From contig CAJNOL010001210.1 in NCBI GenBank assembly GCA_905250125.1, forward strand, positions 1-64,000: 64,000 bases of DNA. The letters are read 5' to 3'. Of the stretch, positions 37,576 through 48,863 are shown one piece after another (positions within the stretch are counted from its first letter, which is position 1; every line of letters starts with the position of its first letter). The notes below the pieces were generated by a model that made no database searches, had not been told where the DNA came from, and worked only from the letters and a program-made list of their open reading frames with translations. Origin of the DNA: Rotaria sordida. Lineage: Eukaryota; Rotifera; Eurotatoria; Philodinida; Philodinidae. The position numbers and the translations under genes are program-made.

Positions 37576-38486
37576 TATAAGTATTTTTTTTTTGTATATT
37601 CATGTATAAAGTCAAATTAGTTGAATATAATTCTTACTATTAAGTACACTGATTTTTTTTCTACAACAGAAATTAGAAATTCAGTGCCTAAAGATCTTTA
37701 GTTATCGGATAGAAATTTTTTATTCTCTAAGGTAATAATTGAAAGTTATCTTGAGACGCTATAAGTGTATACTTTATGAAATAAGATCTAAAAGAAGTGT
37801 TGACACTTTAGAAGTAAGAATTTGAATGTCCTCCACAGACACTAGTCAGAAGTTATTCGAAATCGTATATCAATAATGTCTCATTCTAATATATGGATTA
37901 ATTTCTTATTGCATTTTAGAAGGATTAAGTAAAAAGAATGACGAAGAAGTCTGTCCTAAAATAGATAGAAGAAAACAATTTCTCTGTGATTAGCAATAAC
38001 AGCTGCATTGTGTTTCACATATTCATCTCATAGGATTTGCACTAACAGCTTTTTCATATTTGTCAATAGGTTAAAGTTTCTGATTGAGGTCAAACATTTT
38101 TTGATACGAAAAACAAAACAAGTTTTGAACAAACTTCTATGATTAATAGAAAAAAAATAAACCCATTTTAATTAATCGAAGCGAAGATATTCCCATTTTT
38201 TTTTCTATATCGTAGTGTTATTTATGACCTACGGTGAGAGAGAGAGAGAGAGAGAGAAAAAAAAATAAAATTCAAAAATCTATTAATTATTGAGAGACTA
38301 GAAAAAAAAAACTCGAGAGAAATTCATATTAAAGTTTTCTCTTTTTCCATTTTAGCATCATTCAATACTTCATCCAATAATCAATTATCATCCCTATTAC
38401 ATAAATAAACAGGTTAAAAAACATATATTTTACTAAAAAAACTAAAACAAACATATTTATTAAATCAATTTAAATTTTTAGTACTT

Positions 38487-38774
38487 ATGCATACAACATT
38501 GATGAATACATTTTTATGTTTTTTCATCGTTATTATTAGTATAACATTTTTATCGAGTGCATTACTTGAAAATGATGAATATTCTCTTGCTGATAATGAT
38601 TGGATGGATTTTAATAGTTATTATCCAACATATAAATTTGATACTCGTGCAGTTAACTCACGATTTTGGAAACGTCTACCACAACGTCATTTTTGGAAAC
38701 GATCACTTATTGAATCAAAAATGAACAATAATGATATGGTTAAATCTATTTTTAAACAACAAGACAAACATTAA
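38487..38774 (+). CDS. neuropeptide precursor with -FW peptides
   Basis: A 95-residue secreted precursor. The first 25 residues are a signal peptide (hydrophobic CFFIVIISITFLSSA, likely cut after Ala). An acidic spacer follows. Then two dibasic KR sites release two related peptides: AVNSRFW (if the preceding single Arg of DTR is also cut) and LPQRHFW. Both end Phe-Trp with no Gly before KR, so they would carry a free C-terminus and not an amide. The C-terminal part (SLIESK...) shows no further copies. A splice acceptor ends 5 nt before the ATG, pointing to a spliced or trans-spliced leader. I cannot assign it to a described peptide family. The precursor layout is clear; actual processing is inferred. 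Confidence 0.75.
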   Translation: MHTTLMNTFLCFFIVIISITFLSSALLENDEYSLADNDWMDFNSYYPTYKFDTRAVNSRFWKRLPQRHFWKRSLIESKMNNNDMVKSIFKQQDKH

Positions 38775-39239
38775 ATTATAGAGAGAAAAAAGAAAAACAA
38801 TAGCATTTTTTTTTTGTTTTTGTTTTTCTTTATTCAATAGACTCAATGATGCAATACTTCACCGAAGACATTAGTCTATTCATTTTGAGTATAATTAAAT
38901 AAAAAAAAAAAATAAATAAAAGTAAGAACAGTTACACATACACACACAAAAAAAAATGAATTCTTGTCATTAGCTATCGATAATGTCATACAATCCATAG
39001 GGATATTCTTTGTATTATTACTGAAGCTATTAACTATCAATTGTAAAGAAAGACAATAAGAAGAATATATGACGTAGGTAATAATTCATTTAAATCATTC
39101 TTTTTTCTTTTTTTTTTTGAACATTTATTCATGCATATAATAAATAAGAATCTATAACAATACATTGTCAGAAACAAAACAAAAAAGAGACAAATGTTAA
39201 TAATTGATTAATTTAGATTGAAGATTGTTTTATTTTTCA
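38775..39239. other. convergent spacer
   Basis: 3' flanks of the -FW precursor and the membrane-protein gene; A/T-rich, with AATAAA-type words near 38896 and 38915. Nothing else seen. Confidence 0.45.
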
Positions 39240-39668
39240 TTAAACAATGTGTACTGATAAAAGTGAAATTTCATCTAGACGAGAAATTTGATAGTTATTA
39301 TCCTGAATTTGTTCATGATTTGAATATTTATTTAACATATGATGTTTATAATTAGTGGATTTACCACATTGATTTTTTATATAGCTTGAACGCTTAGAGT
39401 TATGATTAATATCTGGTAATCTTTGACGAGAAGAGTCTCTACGAGAGATTGAATTTTGTTTGTTAACATCAGTAGTTCGATAAAGATGACGTATTTTAAT
39501 AATAAAATGCATGCACAATAATAATACAAATAAAACAGTTGTAACTATACCAATAATAAAAAGCAATTGACGTAAAGAATCATTCGATAATAATACTATT
39601 TCAGATGACTGTAAATGATCAACAGACAAACGACGTTGTATATCTCTATACAATATTGTTGAAGTCAT
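39240..39668 (-). CDS. single-pass membrane protein, orphan
   Basis: A 142-residue intronless frame. A 33-residue N-terminal segment without signal peptide precedes one strong membrane helix (about residues 35-58: LLFIIGIVTTVLFVLLLCMHFI). Lys/Arg residues follow directly (KIRHLYR), so the tail of about 80 residues should be cytoplasmic. The tail is basic and polar, rich in Ser, Asn and His, with RRDSSR as a possible kinase site. An acceptor-like ttttttag ends 3 nt before the ATG, which favours a genuine spliced message. It converges on the -FW neuropeptide gene. No family recognised. Confidence 0.6.
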   Translation of the reverse strand: MTSTILYRDIQRRLSVDHLQSSEIVLLSNDSLRQLLFIIGIVTTVLFVLLLCMHFIIKIRHLYRTTDVNKQNSISRRDSSRQRLPDINHNSKRSSYIKNQCGKSTNYKHHMLNKYSNHEQIQDNNYQISRLDEISLLSVHIV

Positions 39669-39928
39669 TTTCTAAAAAATATTAATAAAAATCAAATATC
39701 TATTAAACTAAAATTTAAAAATAAAAATAAAAAATGAATTTATTGAATTTTTGTTTTTCTTCTCTTATACAGTTACATATATATATATTGGAATTTTTCT
39801 ACATAAAATCAAACATTGTCATTTGACACATTATTGGTCTTTAGTCATGCAAGCACTTAAAGTTTTATTTGCTTTTTTCTATGCAAACAATAGACATTTG
39901 AGTAGCATATATGAATGAACATGTCATA

Positions 39929-40115
39929 CAGGGACGTACGCAGAAATTTTTCAAGGGAGGGGGGTCCAAGTCCTCAAGGAGGAGGGTCGTAATGGAGTTT
40001 TTCAAAAATTTGTACTGTAGTACTTTTTTTTACCCGTACTCCCCCACACGAAACTTTTCTTCAAGAAGAGACGGGGCCGGAGCCCCTCGCCCCCCCCCTC
40101 CTGCGTACGCCGCTG
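39929..40115. mobile_element. hAT-type MITE
   Basis: A 187-bp GC-richer insert with inverted ends CAGGGACGTACGCAG and CTGCGTACGCCGCTG. It is flanked by 8-bp duplications ATGTCATA (39921-39928) and ATGTCATG (40116-40123), one mismatch. End sequence and 8-bp duplication are the hAT pattern. A short frame crossing it (…TQKFFKGGG…) is a by-product of the element. Confidence 0.88.
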
Positions 40116-40123
40116 ATGTCATG

Positions 40124-42660
40124 TATTTATATGTGTTTATGTTTATAGATTAATCAACGTGAAATTTCACATTTCTATTGAAATCACTGATTGACATATA
40201 AAATTCAGTTATGTTCTCTCTCGGATTATAAAATATCAACATCAATAATTTAATTTTTATTTATCGAAAATAATATCATAGTGTTAATTTTAAATCAGAT
40301 CAATTACAAAAGAAAACGAAAATTTCTTTCGAACTACATTCGACATATTTTCTTGTGAAATTGTATTTTTAAATGTGTGAAATTTATTTTTTTTGTTGCT
40401 TTCTATGTTTTACAAAATATTTTGTTAGAGATATAGTATTATAAAAATATTGTGAAATTTCATATGAATCATTTCATGTCAACTTGTAAGGAAGTTAAAG
40501 AAAAACTTAACTTAATGACGACTGATAAAGAATATGAATAAGATTTTCTTATATGAAACTAAATTTCCTGTTATTTAAATGAATTTCTAAGATGATTTGA
40601 ATAGAATCTATTAATGATAATATTTCAAATGTCAACTTCTGTGAGATTTATGTTTGACTTGACGTTATGTTTTTAATTTCTATAATGGATCATATTAAGC
40701 AATATAAGTTGACAGTACGTTAACATATAAAAAATCATTGACATAAATATTACATACAATTCTTTTAGAAGCTTTTTATTTATAGAATATTCTTTGTAAG
40801 ATTTATTTTTTATTATTATGTTGATTTTATTAAGTAGAAAACATAATATTTGATTTGATGATTAAGTAATAAAATTAACTTTATTTTATCATTGTTTATT
40901 ATTAATAAGTAAGTTAATCAGTCAAGGTTATTTCTTTTGTTTTTATATAAAATAAAAATATTTGCTTTTTAAAAATGTCATAATATGAAGAAAGAACGTG
41001 CAATAAAAAGTTTTCTTTCGATACTTGGGAGAGACCCAAGGTGTAGAAAATTGAGTTATGATTAAATATAAAATAAACTTCTAAAAAACAGTTTGAATTC
41101 ATTAGTGTTTCTTCGATTAATAAAACCAGAGTGCATTTTTTTGGTACACCAGGTTCATAATTTCACACAAAATCTGCATGTTTTAAGGATCATGAGCTCA
41201 AAATCTTAAATGACTAAGTCCAATATTATTTTTGAGCTTTTAAGACCTTAAAATCATTGTCGTTTTCTACAAGAAACCTTTAAAACTAAAAATTATGAAA
41301 ATAGACGAGCTACAAATGAATAACTCATCATAAAACTTTGTACATGTAAATATAATAGAAGATCTGTGGTCTTCTATTGAAGGGAAAGTTTAAGTTATAT
41401 AAATGCAGTTTCAATACCCAAAGAATGTAACTGAAACGAAGCAGATTTTTATTCTCTAAACAACATGAGAAAACGATTTGTTTGAATTGATCTTACTTTC
41501 TTCAAATCAACTACAGATAGAACAAGATCTTATTATCCAATCTGAATGTTTCTTTTTCAAAATTGTCGATTTCAGATGTTTAATAAAAGAAGTTCATAAT
41601 GAATAAAAATCATTGATTACATTTTCATAGAAAGAATATGAAAAATAATTTACATCTAATATTATAATTAAATATTTTACACAGCAAAAAAAAAACACTA
41701 TCAATCAACAATTACTTCTTTTTATATTAGAAAAAAACCCAATAGATTGGTCATAGATAATTACATTGTTAGTATTTTCCCAATGTTTCCTCTGTTCTTT
41801 ACTTGATTGAAATAATCCTTTTTGTTTTGTCGTACCAAAAGATATCGTTTGAAATTCTACACAAAATCGTATATTTGATTTAATGAATATAGTATCATCC
41901 ATAATCGTACAATAAACTCAAGTACGGAATGTAAAATATTTTTTCTTGTCAATTATGTTTAGTAGAACATTTTGTTTCATCTATTAATATTGTCTTTGTT
42001 TTTATGTGACTCTAATTCATAGTTTCCAGTAGTTCATTCCATAAACTATCGTTGAACAGATTCTGTAATCAATAATTCTTCGATATGAATACATAATAAT
42101 GATCTGTAGATCCTTTTTGACACAGTCAACTTATTTTGTGCAGATTAGTCACCGTTGATTTTTTGTCTTCATGCGATTGCAGCAGTATGCGCCTATCTTT
42201 ATACAGACAATTCGCTGCTCCTTGTGATAACTACCATCAGTTTTTTTGAAAGTGTTGCATCAAAATAGGTAAATATTTTTGAAGTCTGTTTAAACTGTCA
42301 GAATTAAGATATGAACTCTTTCTAATAAATAATTTGCATTTCAAGTAGAGAACACTCTCTGTAATTGTCTATAACTAGAATTAAAAGTCATAAGCATTAC
42401 GGTCGATATACCAGCAGTGATAGTGCGAATAAACATGGATATTGACATTCTTGTCTTGTGAAGTAAGCGCCGTTATATCTGTGACATATTTAGTTTTGTT
42501 CAATACGTGTGTATGAAAGACTGTGATATTGATGAAACGAGTTTTATCTACATACTATTTGTTTACTTAGAAATTAGTCCAATTAAATTACAATAAATTT
42601 TTGTTGATTCATGATCATTCTGATATTTTAGTTTTTACTATTGTTTGTATATCTTTCAAA
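40124..42660. other. gene-poor interval
   Basis: A/T-rich. The only frame worth mention is 41705-41902 (-), 65 codons starting MDDTIFIKSN, with fairly normal codon use but no neighbouring exons, promoter or recognisable domain. Nothing else supported. Confidence 0.4.
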
Positions 42661-42662
42661 TA

Positions 42663-43618
42663 CAGGGTCGGAAAGAATATTATTCAAGGGGGGTAACGAT
42701 ATAATCCCGAATAGGAGGTATGATAAATTTTATACCAAATGAAAGCCCGTGAAAAATGGGGTTTATTGATGTTAAATAGTAAGGGTTATGTAAACCTTTT
42801 AATATCGAACTTAAGAAACTTTCAGAAATTTTATACATTTTTGGGAGTAGAAAAGTAAAGTGCTAGTAATTTAAAAATGGAGTAAAATGTTTTTCTTGGA
42901 TATTTTTACATAGTTCGATAGAGCTCGTCGAGCTCTACAAGACTGTATATACTAACAATTTTTTAAGCTACTTTTCTGTGATAAAAAGTTCAAAAAACTA
43001 TTCGGAAAATCTTAAAAAACGCAAAAAAACTGATATTTTTGATATTGAAGAAAAACACTCGACTTTGCAATAAAATTAGCTTTTTTGGTTATTTTTACTC
43101 CCCCAGGCGTTTCAAAATATACTCATTCGATGCAGCGTGAAAAACTGCACCGAATGAATATATTTTCAAACATATTATATAAGGACACTAATGGAAAACA
43201 ACTGAATTTATTGTAAAACAGACCACTTTTTTCTTCTATAAAAGCTGCATAAAATGCCGATTTTTGGGTGTTTTCTTTAGACAGCTTTCATTGAATTTCA
43301 ATCCAAGGATCCTGTTTAAAAATTTTTAGTATATACAGTTTTGTAGAGCTCGACGAGCTCTATCGAACTATGTAAAAATATCCAAGAAAAACATTTTACT
43401 CCATTTTTGAATTACTAACACTTTACTTTTCTACTCCCAAAAATGTATAAAATTTCTGAAAGTTTCTTAAGTTCGATATTAAAAGGTTTACATAACCCTT
43501 ACTATTTAACATCAATAAACCCCATTTTTCACGGGCTTTCATTTGGTATAAAATTTATCATACCTCCTATTCGGGATTATATCGTTACCCCCCTTGAATA
43601 ATATTCTTTCCGACCCTG
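42663..43618. mobile_element. 956-bp palindromic Tc1/mariner-like MITE
   Basis: The arms 42663-42955 and 43326-43618 are almost perfect reverse complements. Ends are CAGGGTCGGAAAG and CTTTCCGACCCTG, flanked by TA on both sides (42661-42662 and 43619-43620), the Tc1/mariner duplication. Each arm contains the self-complementary word GAGCTCGTCGAGCTC or its partner. The 370-bp centre has a smaller hairpin at 43112-43168. No transposase frame; it must be moved in trans. Confidence 0.92.
43112..43168. repeat. nested hairpin inside the palindromic MITE
   Basis: 24-nt arms (43112-43135 and 43145-43168) with few mismatches around a 9-nt loop; core word cattcgatgcag against its complement. It may be the relic of an older element or a structured core. 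Confidence 0.6.
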
Positions 43619-43620
43619 TA

Positions 43621-45270
43621 TATCTTAAATATTTTTTGGATTTTATCGTGTATGATTTTGTAGAAAATTTCAAACGCTATCTTTTGATAGAAAAAAGTAT
43701 TTGAATATAGAAGAAGAATTTTTGAAAATATTAACAATGCAATTATATATGATCCATCCGATCTATATTTATATTCTGTAAACTTACACTGTACTAATAA
43801 GATTAATGAATAGATTATTGATAAAGATTTTCAAATAGATTAACCTATAGATCTAATATTATTTAACAATTTCAATCATTCGAAACTCTTATATTAATTC
43901 TACGTATAAAAATGAAACACTTCTATATTTAGCTGTTGTTAATCGTGCATAAAAAATAGAAATATAAGCGTATGAAATGATTACATTTTCTCTCAAAATC
44001 AAAAAATGTTTATATTCAAATGATGTGACATCTCACCCATCATTGCAATTTTCTATCGTAAAAAATTTCTTTTCAATAAGTAATTTTTATATATATTATA
44101 TGATAGAATTTGACATATGCCGAAGAAAAAGATATAATATGAAAACGAAGAAAAATCAAAAATTGTTTTCTTTTAATTTCCTTTTTCTTTCTTCTATAAT
44201 CTTATATTTAATCAATATATTATATGAAATCGATCAGATGAACAAAACTAGACTAGACATCGTTTTATATATGAATGCTATATAAATAAAAATAAGTTAG
44301 CATTGAATGCATCCATCTTCATAAACTAAAAAACATATTCCATAGTGAACGATCAATCAGATTTTCAAGGATCTATGTTGTTGTGTTCGAGCTAAGGTGT
44401 AAAGGTTTCTAATGTTTTTTGTTTTGTGCTATCTCTTGAGATTGAGAACAATCGAATACATTAAGAAAAAAGAAAATTCTATTTCATATCATATATATCA
44501 ACCACGAAGGTAAGAAATTCTTGATCTTGCGCGCTTGTAGTTTGTATCTCACGTTTCTCATTATTGAGAATAGAGTGCATACATTCAGACTTGTTTTTCT
44601 TTTTTTTTGGTAAGTAAAGATGTAAAGTATCATCCGATGAAAAAAATTTTAATTCATAACGGACATATGTTTTTTGTTATTCATCTAATCAATAGATGAA
44701 ACGATTCGTCTACCTTTTCAATTACTTCTCTTAACTATTGGTCCATTAATCATCATCAATTTTCCATTTCTTATGTTGTGTTTTTTTTTTTTTTATAACA
44801 TATGTAAATCATTCATTCAATTAATCTATCGATTCATTTTACAAATATAATCATTTTGTTTTTCTTTTGCTATAAGAGATTTCAAACGAACAAATACAAA
44901 CAAAACAAAAAAAAAAAATCCAATCTCATTTTGTTAACACGTTCATATTCAATTGATTATTAGTACTCTAGAAAACTATATAAAGAATCAATTATTAATC
45001 TTTTCGGAGAACTAACATAAAGAACATTTATAAAAAAAAAAGAGTGTACGAAACATGTTCTACTCATATATATTATTATATCATTCATTCATTTATATTA
45101 TAACATAGTTTTCTTTTTTGTATTATCTCTAGCGAATTGTCTTTGTTTTTTTTTTTTTTTTATTTTGTTTCTTTAAACTAATGATTGATTATTATGTCTT
45201 TCTTTCATTCTAGTTCCTACTATTAACCTATCATTATCATCGTCATCTTCTTTATTTTATAATAATTAAT
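43621..45270. other. upstream region of the KFASGL-amide precursor
   Basis: A/T-rich. A possible leader exon ends at the donor AAG|gtaagaaatt near 44510 and could join the acceptor ttcattctag at about 45214, 57 nt before the ATG. That would be a 5'UTR intron of about 700 nt. The frame 43977-44285 is low-complexity and unsupported. Confidence 0.4.
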
Positions 45271-45612
45271 ATGAAGGCAAAATTAATATTTCTTGTTGGT
45301 CTTCTAACCGTATTGTTTTTATTTCATTTCAATACTGTTGAATCAACAATATTCACAAATAGTGATGAACCATGGGATGATACCAGTTCTGAAGATTCAT
45401 ATGAATTAGATAAACGTCTTACAGCGGCTAAATTTGCTAGTGGTCTTGGCAAACGTTTAACATCAGCAAAATTTGCTAGCGGACTTGGCAAACGTTTAGC
45501 ATCAGCAAAATTTGCTAGTGGTCTTGGCAAACGTTTAGCATCAGCTAAATTTGCTTCTGGTTTGGGTAAACGACTTGCATCAGCTAAATTTGCATCGGGA
45601 TTGGGCAAATAA
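45271..45612 (+). CDS. neuropeptide precursor with five KFASGL-amide repeats
   Basis: A 113-residue precursor. A signal peptide fills about residues 1-25 (LIFLVGLLTVLFLFHF). An acidic spacer with many Asp, Glu and Ser ends in the first KR. Then come five 13-residue units in tandem, each ending GLGKR, the last GLGK-stop. Cleavage at KR and conversion of the Gly gives one LTAAKFASGL-amide, one LTSAKFASGL-amide and three LASAKFASGL-amides. At nucleotide level the units differ mainly at synonymous sites, so the array is under selection on the peptide. Single Lys within AKFA is not a dibasic site. The C-terminus does not match the common invertebrate amide families I know (FGLa, RFa, WGa). Identity as an amidated neuropeptide precursor is very likely; receptor and function unknown. 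Confidence 0.92.
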   Translation: MKAKLIFLVGLLTVLFLFHFNTVESTIFTNSDEPWDDTSSEDSYELDKRLTAAKFASGLGKRLTSAKFASGLGKRLASAKFASGLGKRLASAKFASGLGKRLASAKFASGLGK

Positions 45613-46101
45613 GCAAAAATGAAAAACATTTTCTTTTTTTTTTTCCTCATGTGAATATGGACAAGCAATGGAATTATATTTCCTTCAATCAAAATAAAAA
45701 TAGAAAAAATTTTATTGATTGTTGCTTAGTTTTGTGTAATTCATCATGCATAGGAACGCGAAATATTTAATAAAGAATGGTCTATGTGGAAGATGCATTT
45801 ACTTTTTTGTTTTTTATATTCACAACTAATTGATAGTTTCAATGATTGATTAAACCGATGACGGGTCTATATTGAAAATATCATTCATTCATTTTGAATC
45901 TTAACGACGAGGTCATCGTCTCTTCTTTATCATATATATATATATAAATATGTCCATTTTTTTTTATTTAAATGTATTCTTTCATTGGTCTTTCTCTATA
46001 ATGCATTGAACCGTAACGGTGATAGTAAATGTATGAGAGTCTATAACATTTTTATTATCGATTTTCATTGATACATACGTATAAATTAAAAAATACAACA
46101 A
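45613..46101. other. spacer before the proline-rich gene
   Basis: 3' flank of the peptide gene (AATAAA words near 45769) and promoter side of the next gene. TA-rich tract near 45933. No gene seen. Confidence 0.45.
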
Positions 46102-47184
46102 ATGTCCTATCGTTTTATATATCCAAATGGAGGAAATCCAACAATTGGTTATGGTATTGATCCAACATTTATGTCAACTGGATATCCAAATATATATAAT
46201 GATCCTCAAAGATTTTATTCACCGGAATCATATTCATCGGATAGTGATAGTAGTGATGATTATGAATATGAAGGTCGAATGATTACACGTGAAACAAAAT
46301 GTCTACAAGATATAGTTCGTGCATCAACTCCACCACCGATTATTAAACGAGTTGTTGAACGAGCTCCAACACCTGAACCAGCTATGATGGAACGAGTAAG
46401 CAAAAAAAAAGCAACAATGAAAAAGAAAAATTATATTATCTTATTTTCAGGTTATTATTCGGCCACAAGCTCAGGAAATTGTTGAACGTGTTATTGAACA
46501 ATCACATACACCACCACCACGTCTTATACAAAAAGAAATGCAAGAAGAAGCACCACCCCCAATTGTACGAACACGGTAATTTTTTTTTAATCATTTTAAG
46601 TTTTATCCTAAGAAAAAAAAAATTTATTTATTAGTATTATTAAAGTCGATCGTCCACTTTGTAATGGTTATAATCAATCAGGTTCACCATATAATCAATT
46701 ATCATCATTTTCTAATGATGCTAATAATAGTTATCGATCTCAATCTATTGGCGGTTCAGTTGGACGACCAGCTGTACTTCCTAATCGAAGTTTTTCATCA
46801 TCATCAAGTTTTGAATATATTTCATCAAAACCTATGGCATCAGTTCCACCATCATCAACAATGATACTTATGTCTGCATCACAACAAGCACAACCTTTTG
46901 GTATTATGCAACAACCACAACAACAAACTATGTATCGGCCATTTCATATGCCATCATCACTTCCACCACCACCATTATCATCATCTTTTATTCCTCAAAA
47001 TTATACATATCCTGTACATCATCCTGGTATGTCATTTGGTTATCGTCCAATGATGCAACCAGGTCGAATGATTCCAAATGTTATGCCAATGATGACAGCT
47101 ATGAATACATTTGGTATACCAACAAATAATTTTCCAAATCAATCAACATTATTTAATCCAATGATTCAACCATTAGTTTATTAA
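46102..47184 (+). CDS. proline-rich repeat protein, possible cytoskeletal
   Basis: Three exons, 46102-46395, 46451-46575 and 46635-47184, in phase, 322 residues. The N-terminal 60 residues are Tyr/Pro/Gly-rich with an acidic DSDSSDDYEYEG. Residues about 75-140 form an alternating charged and proline pattern: TPPPIIKRVVERAPTPEP, MMERVIIRPQAQEIVERVIE, TPPPRLIQKEM, EEAPPPIVRTR, IIKVDRP. Such valine/charged VxxR and TPPP units recall articulin- or alveolin-like cytoskeletal repeats, but this is only a resemblance. The C-terminal half is low-complexity, rich in Met, Pro, Gln and Ser and ending NPMIQPLVY. No signal peptide or membrane helix. It lies between the neuropeptide and 14-3-3 genes on the same strand. 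Confidence 0.8.
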
Positions 47185-47841
47185 AAAAAGAAAAACATCA
47201 TTTGACATGAACTATACATAGTCAGATAATAGGACTATACATTTCATTCTTCCTTTTTTTTTGTTTTTTTTTTTTTGATGTATTATTATTACTATTATAG
47301 TTCATTTGTAGAAGAATATTCATGTTCAAAAATTAGATCTTATTATAAATAAATAAAAAAAAACTTTATGATTTTTTTTCGTTTCAATAAAAAAAAATGG
47401 TTATTTATAGAATTCGTTATAAGAACAATATACTTGTTTTTTTTTTGCATTTCTATTCTGATATAATGAAAGATTTTATAAGATTTCTTTAATTAACAAC
47501 TGAAAAACAAACTTCGTATTTGATGTAGAAATTGCATTATCTCATTTTTGTCCGTCATCTATAGATGTCGTTTTAGATAAAATTAAAACTAAAAAATTAA
47601 ATATTTCCTATTAATTTTCAAAACATTATCTTCTAAAAATTTAATTTTATTTCATAATATTTGATTTTAATTGTCTCTGCCTCATTATTTAATTCAATAT
47701 GAGTGAATTGTTCAACGAAACAATATGGTCGTATAATCGACAACTAATATTCTTTGTTTGTTTGTTTTATTCTCTATTATATATACATTCAAACACTCGT
47801 CTAATCTCCTTTCTCTCTATTCAATATACATTATTATAATC

Positions 47842-48863
47842 ATGCCAGCTACACGTGATGATGATGTTTATCAAGCTAAATTAGCTGAACAAGCTGAACG
47901 TTATGAAGGTAAAAAAATAAAATAAAATAAATTTGATTAATTAGAAAAATATTAAATAAAATTTATAATTTAAAAAATAGAAATGGTTGATTCTATGAAA
48001 CGAGTAGCAAAAATGGATCAAGAATTAACAGTTGAAGAACGTAATTTATTATCTGTTGCTTATAAAAATTTAATTGGTGCACGACGAGCATCATGGCGTA
48101 TAATTACAAATATTGAAAGTAAAGAAGAAACTAAAGCAGGAAATAGTAAAACTGCATTAACTAAAAAATATCGTTCTCAGGTTTGTTATTAAATATAATA
48201 GATTTTTTTTGTTTTTATTTTTATATCGAATTATAATTTAAAGGTTGAAAAAGAATTACGTGATATATGTCAAGATATTCTTGATTTACTTGATAAACAT
48301 CTTTTACCAAATGCAGCATCAGGTGAAAGTAAAGTATTTTACTTAAAAATGAAAGGTGATTATCATCGATATAAAGCTGAATTTGCTACACAAGATGATC
48401 GTAAAGAAGCTGCTGAAAGTTCTCTTATTGCATATACAAAAGCTAATGATATAGCACAAAATGAATTACCACCAACACATCCAATAAGACTTGGTTTAGC
48501 ATTAAATTTTTCGGTATTTTATTATGAAATTTTAAATACACCAGAACGTGCTTGTCGATTAGCTAAACAAGTAAGAATTTGTTTTTTTGTTTTATTTGTA
48601 ATATTTTACAAAATTTAATTTAATCTTTTTAGGCTTTCGATGATGCAATTGCTGAATTGGATACACTTAATGAAGATACATATAAAGGTTTGAATAAAAA
48701 AATAAAACTTTTTTCTTTATGTTTTTTTTTCTTTCTTTAAATAGATTCAACATTGATTATGCAACTTTTACGTGACAATCTCACATTGTGGACAACCGAT
48801 ATGCCTGGTGATAATGATAATGGCCAGAATGAAGTACAAGATGTTGATGATGAACAAAAGTGA
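47842..48863 (+). CDS. YWHAE: 14-3-3 epsilon protein
   Basis: 14-3-3 proteins are cytoplasmic dimers that clamp phosphoserine/threonine motifs on client proteins. Five exons, 47842-47908, 47981-48180, 48244-48570, 48633-48687 and 48745-48863, give 255 residues, the normal length. Family signatures are intact: [70 protein letters not shown] and [16 protein letters not shown]. The phosphopeptide-binding Lys, Arg and Tyr (in [12 protein letters not shown] and KGDYHRY) are kept. The spacing and the words [14 protein letters not shown] and [15 protein letters not shown] match the epsilon isoform more than zeta. The acidic tail ends QDVDDEQK. The start is the only ATG upstream of the conserved helix 1. 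Confidence 0.97.

Larger units (their letters stand above)
33476..38486. other. 5-kb gene-poor interval with old repeats
   Basis: A/T-rich. It contains a diverged fold-back at about 34365-34790 and an inverted pair of AGCAATAA-rich clusters at 36695-37575, listed separately. The frame at 35357-35581 (-) has one exon-like stretch but no supported gene. A GA run lies at about 38234-38256, and a likely leader exon of the next gene ends near 38412. Confidence 0.5.

Noticed and set aside
39911..40153. 80-codon frame with TQKFFKGGG.
   Set aside because: It spans the hAT MITE and its flanks; no independent support.
41705..41902. 65-codon minus frame starting MDDTIFIKSN.
   Set aside because: Codon use is plausible but there is no homology, neighbour exon or signal to support a gene.
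45324..45692. 122-codon minus-strand frame.
   Set aside because: Antisense shadow of the KFASGL-amide repeat array.
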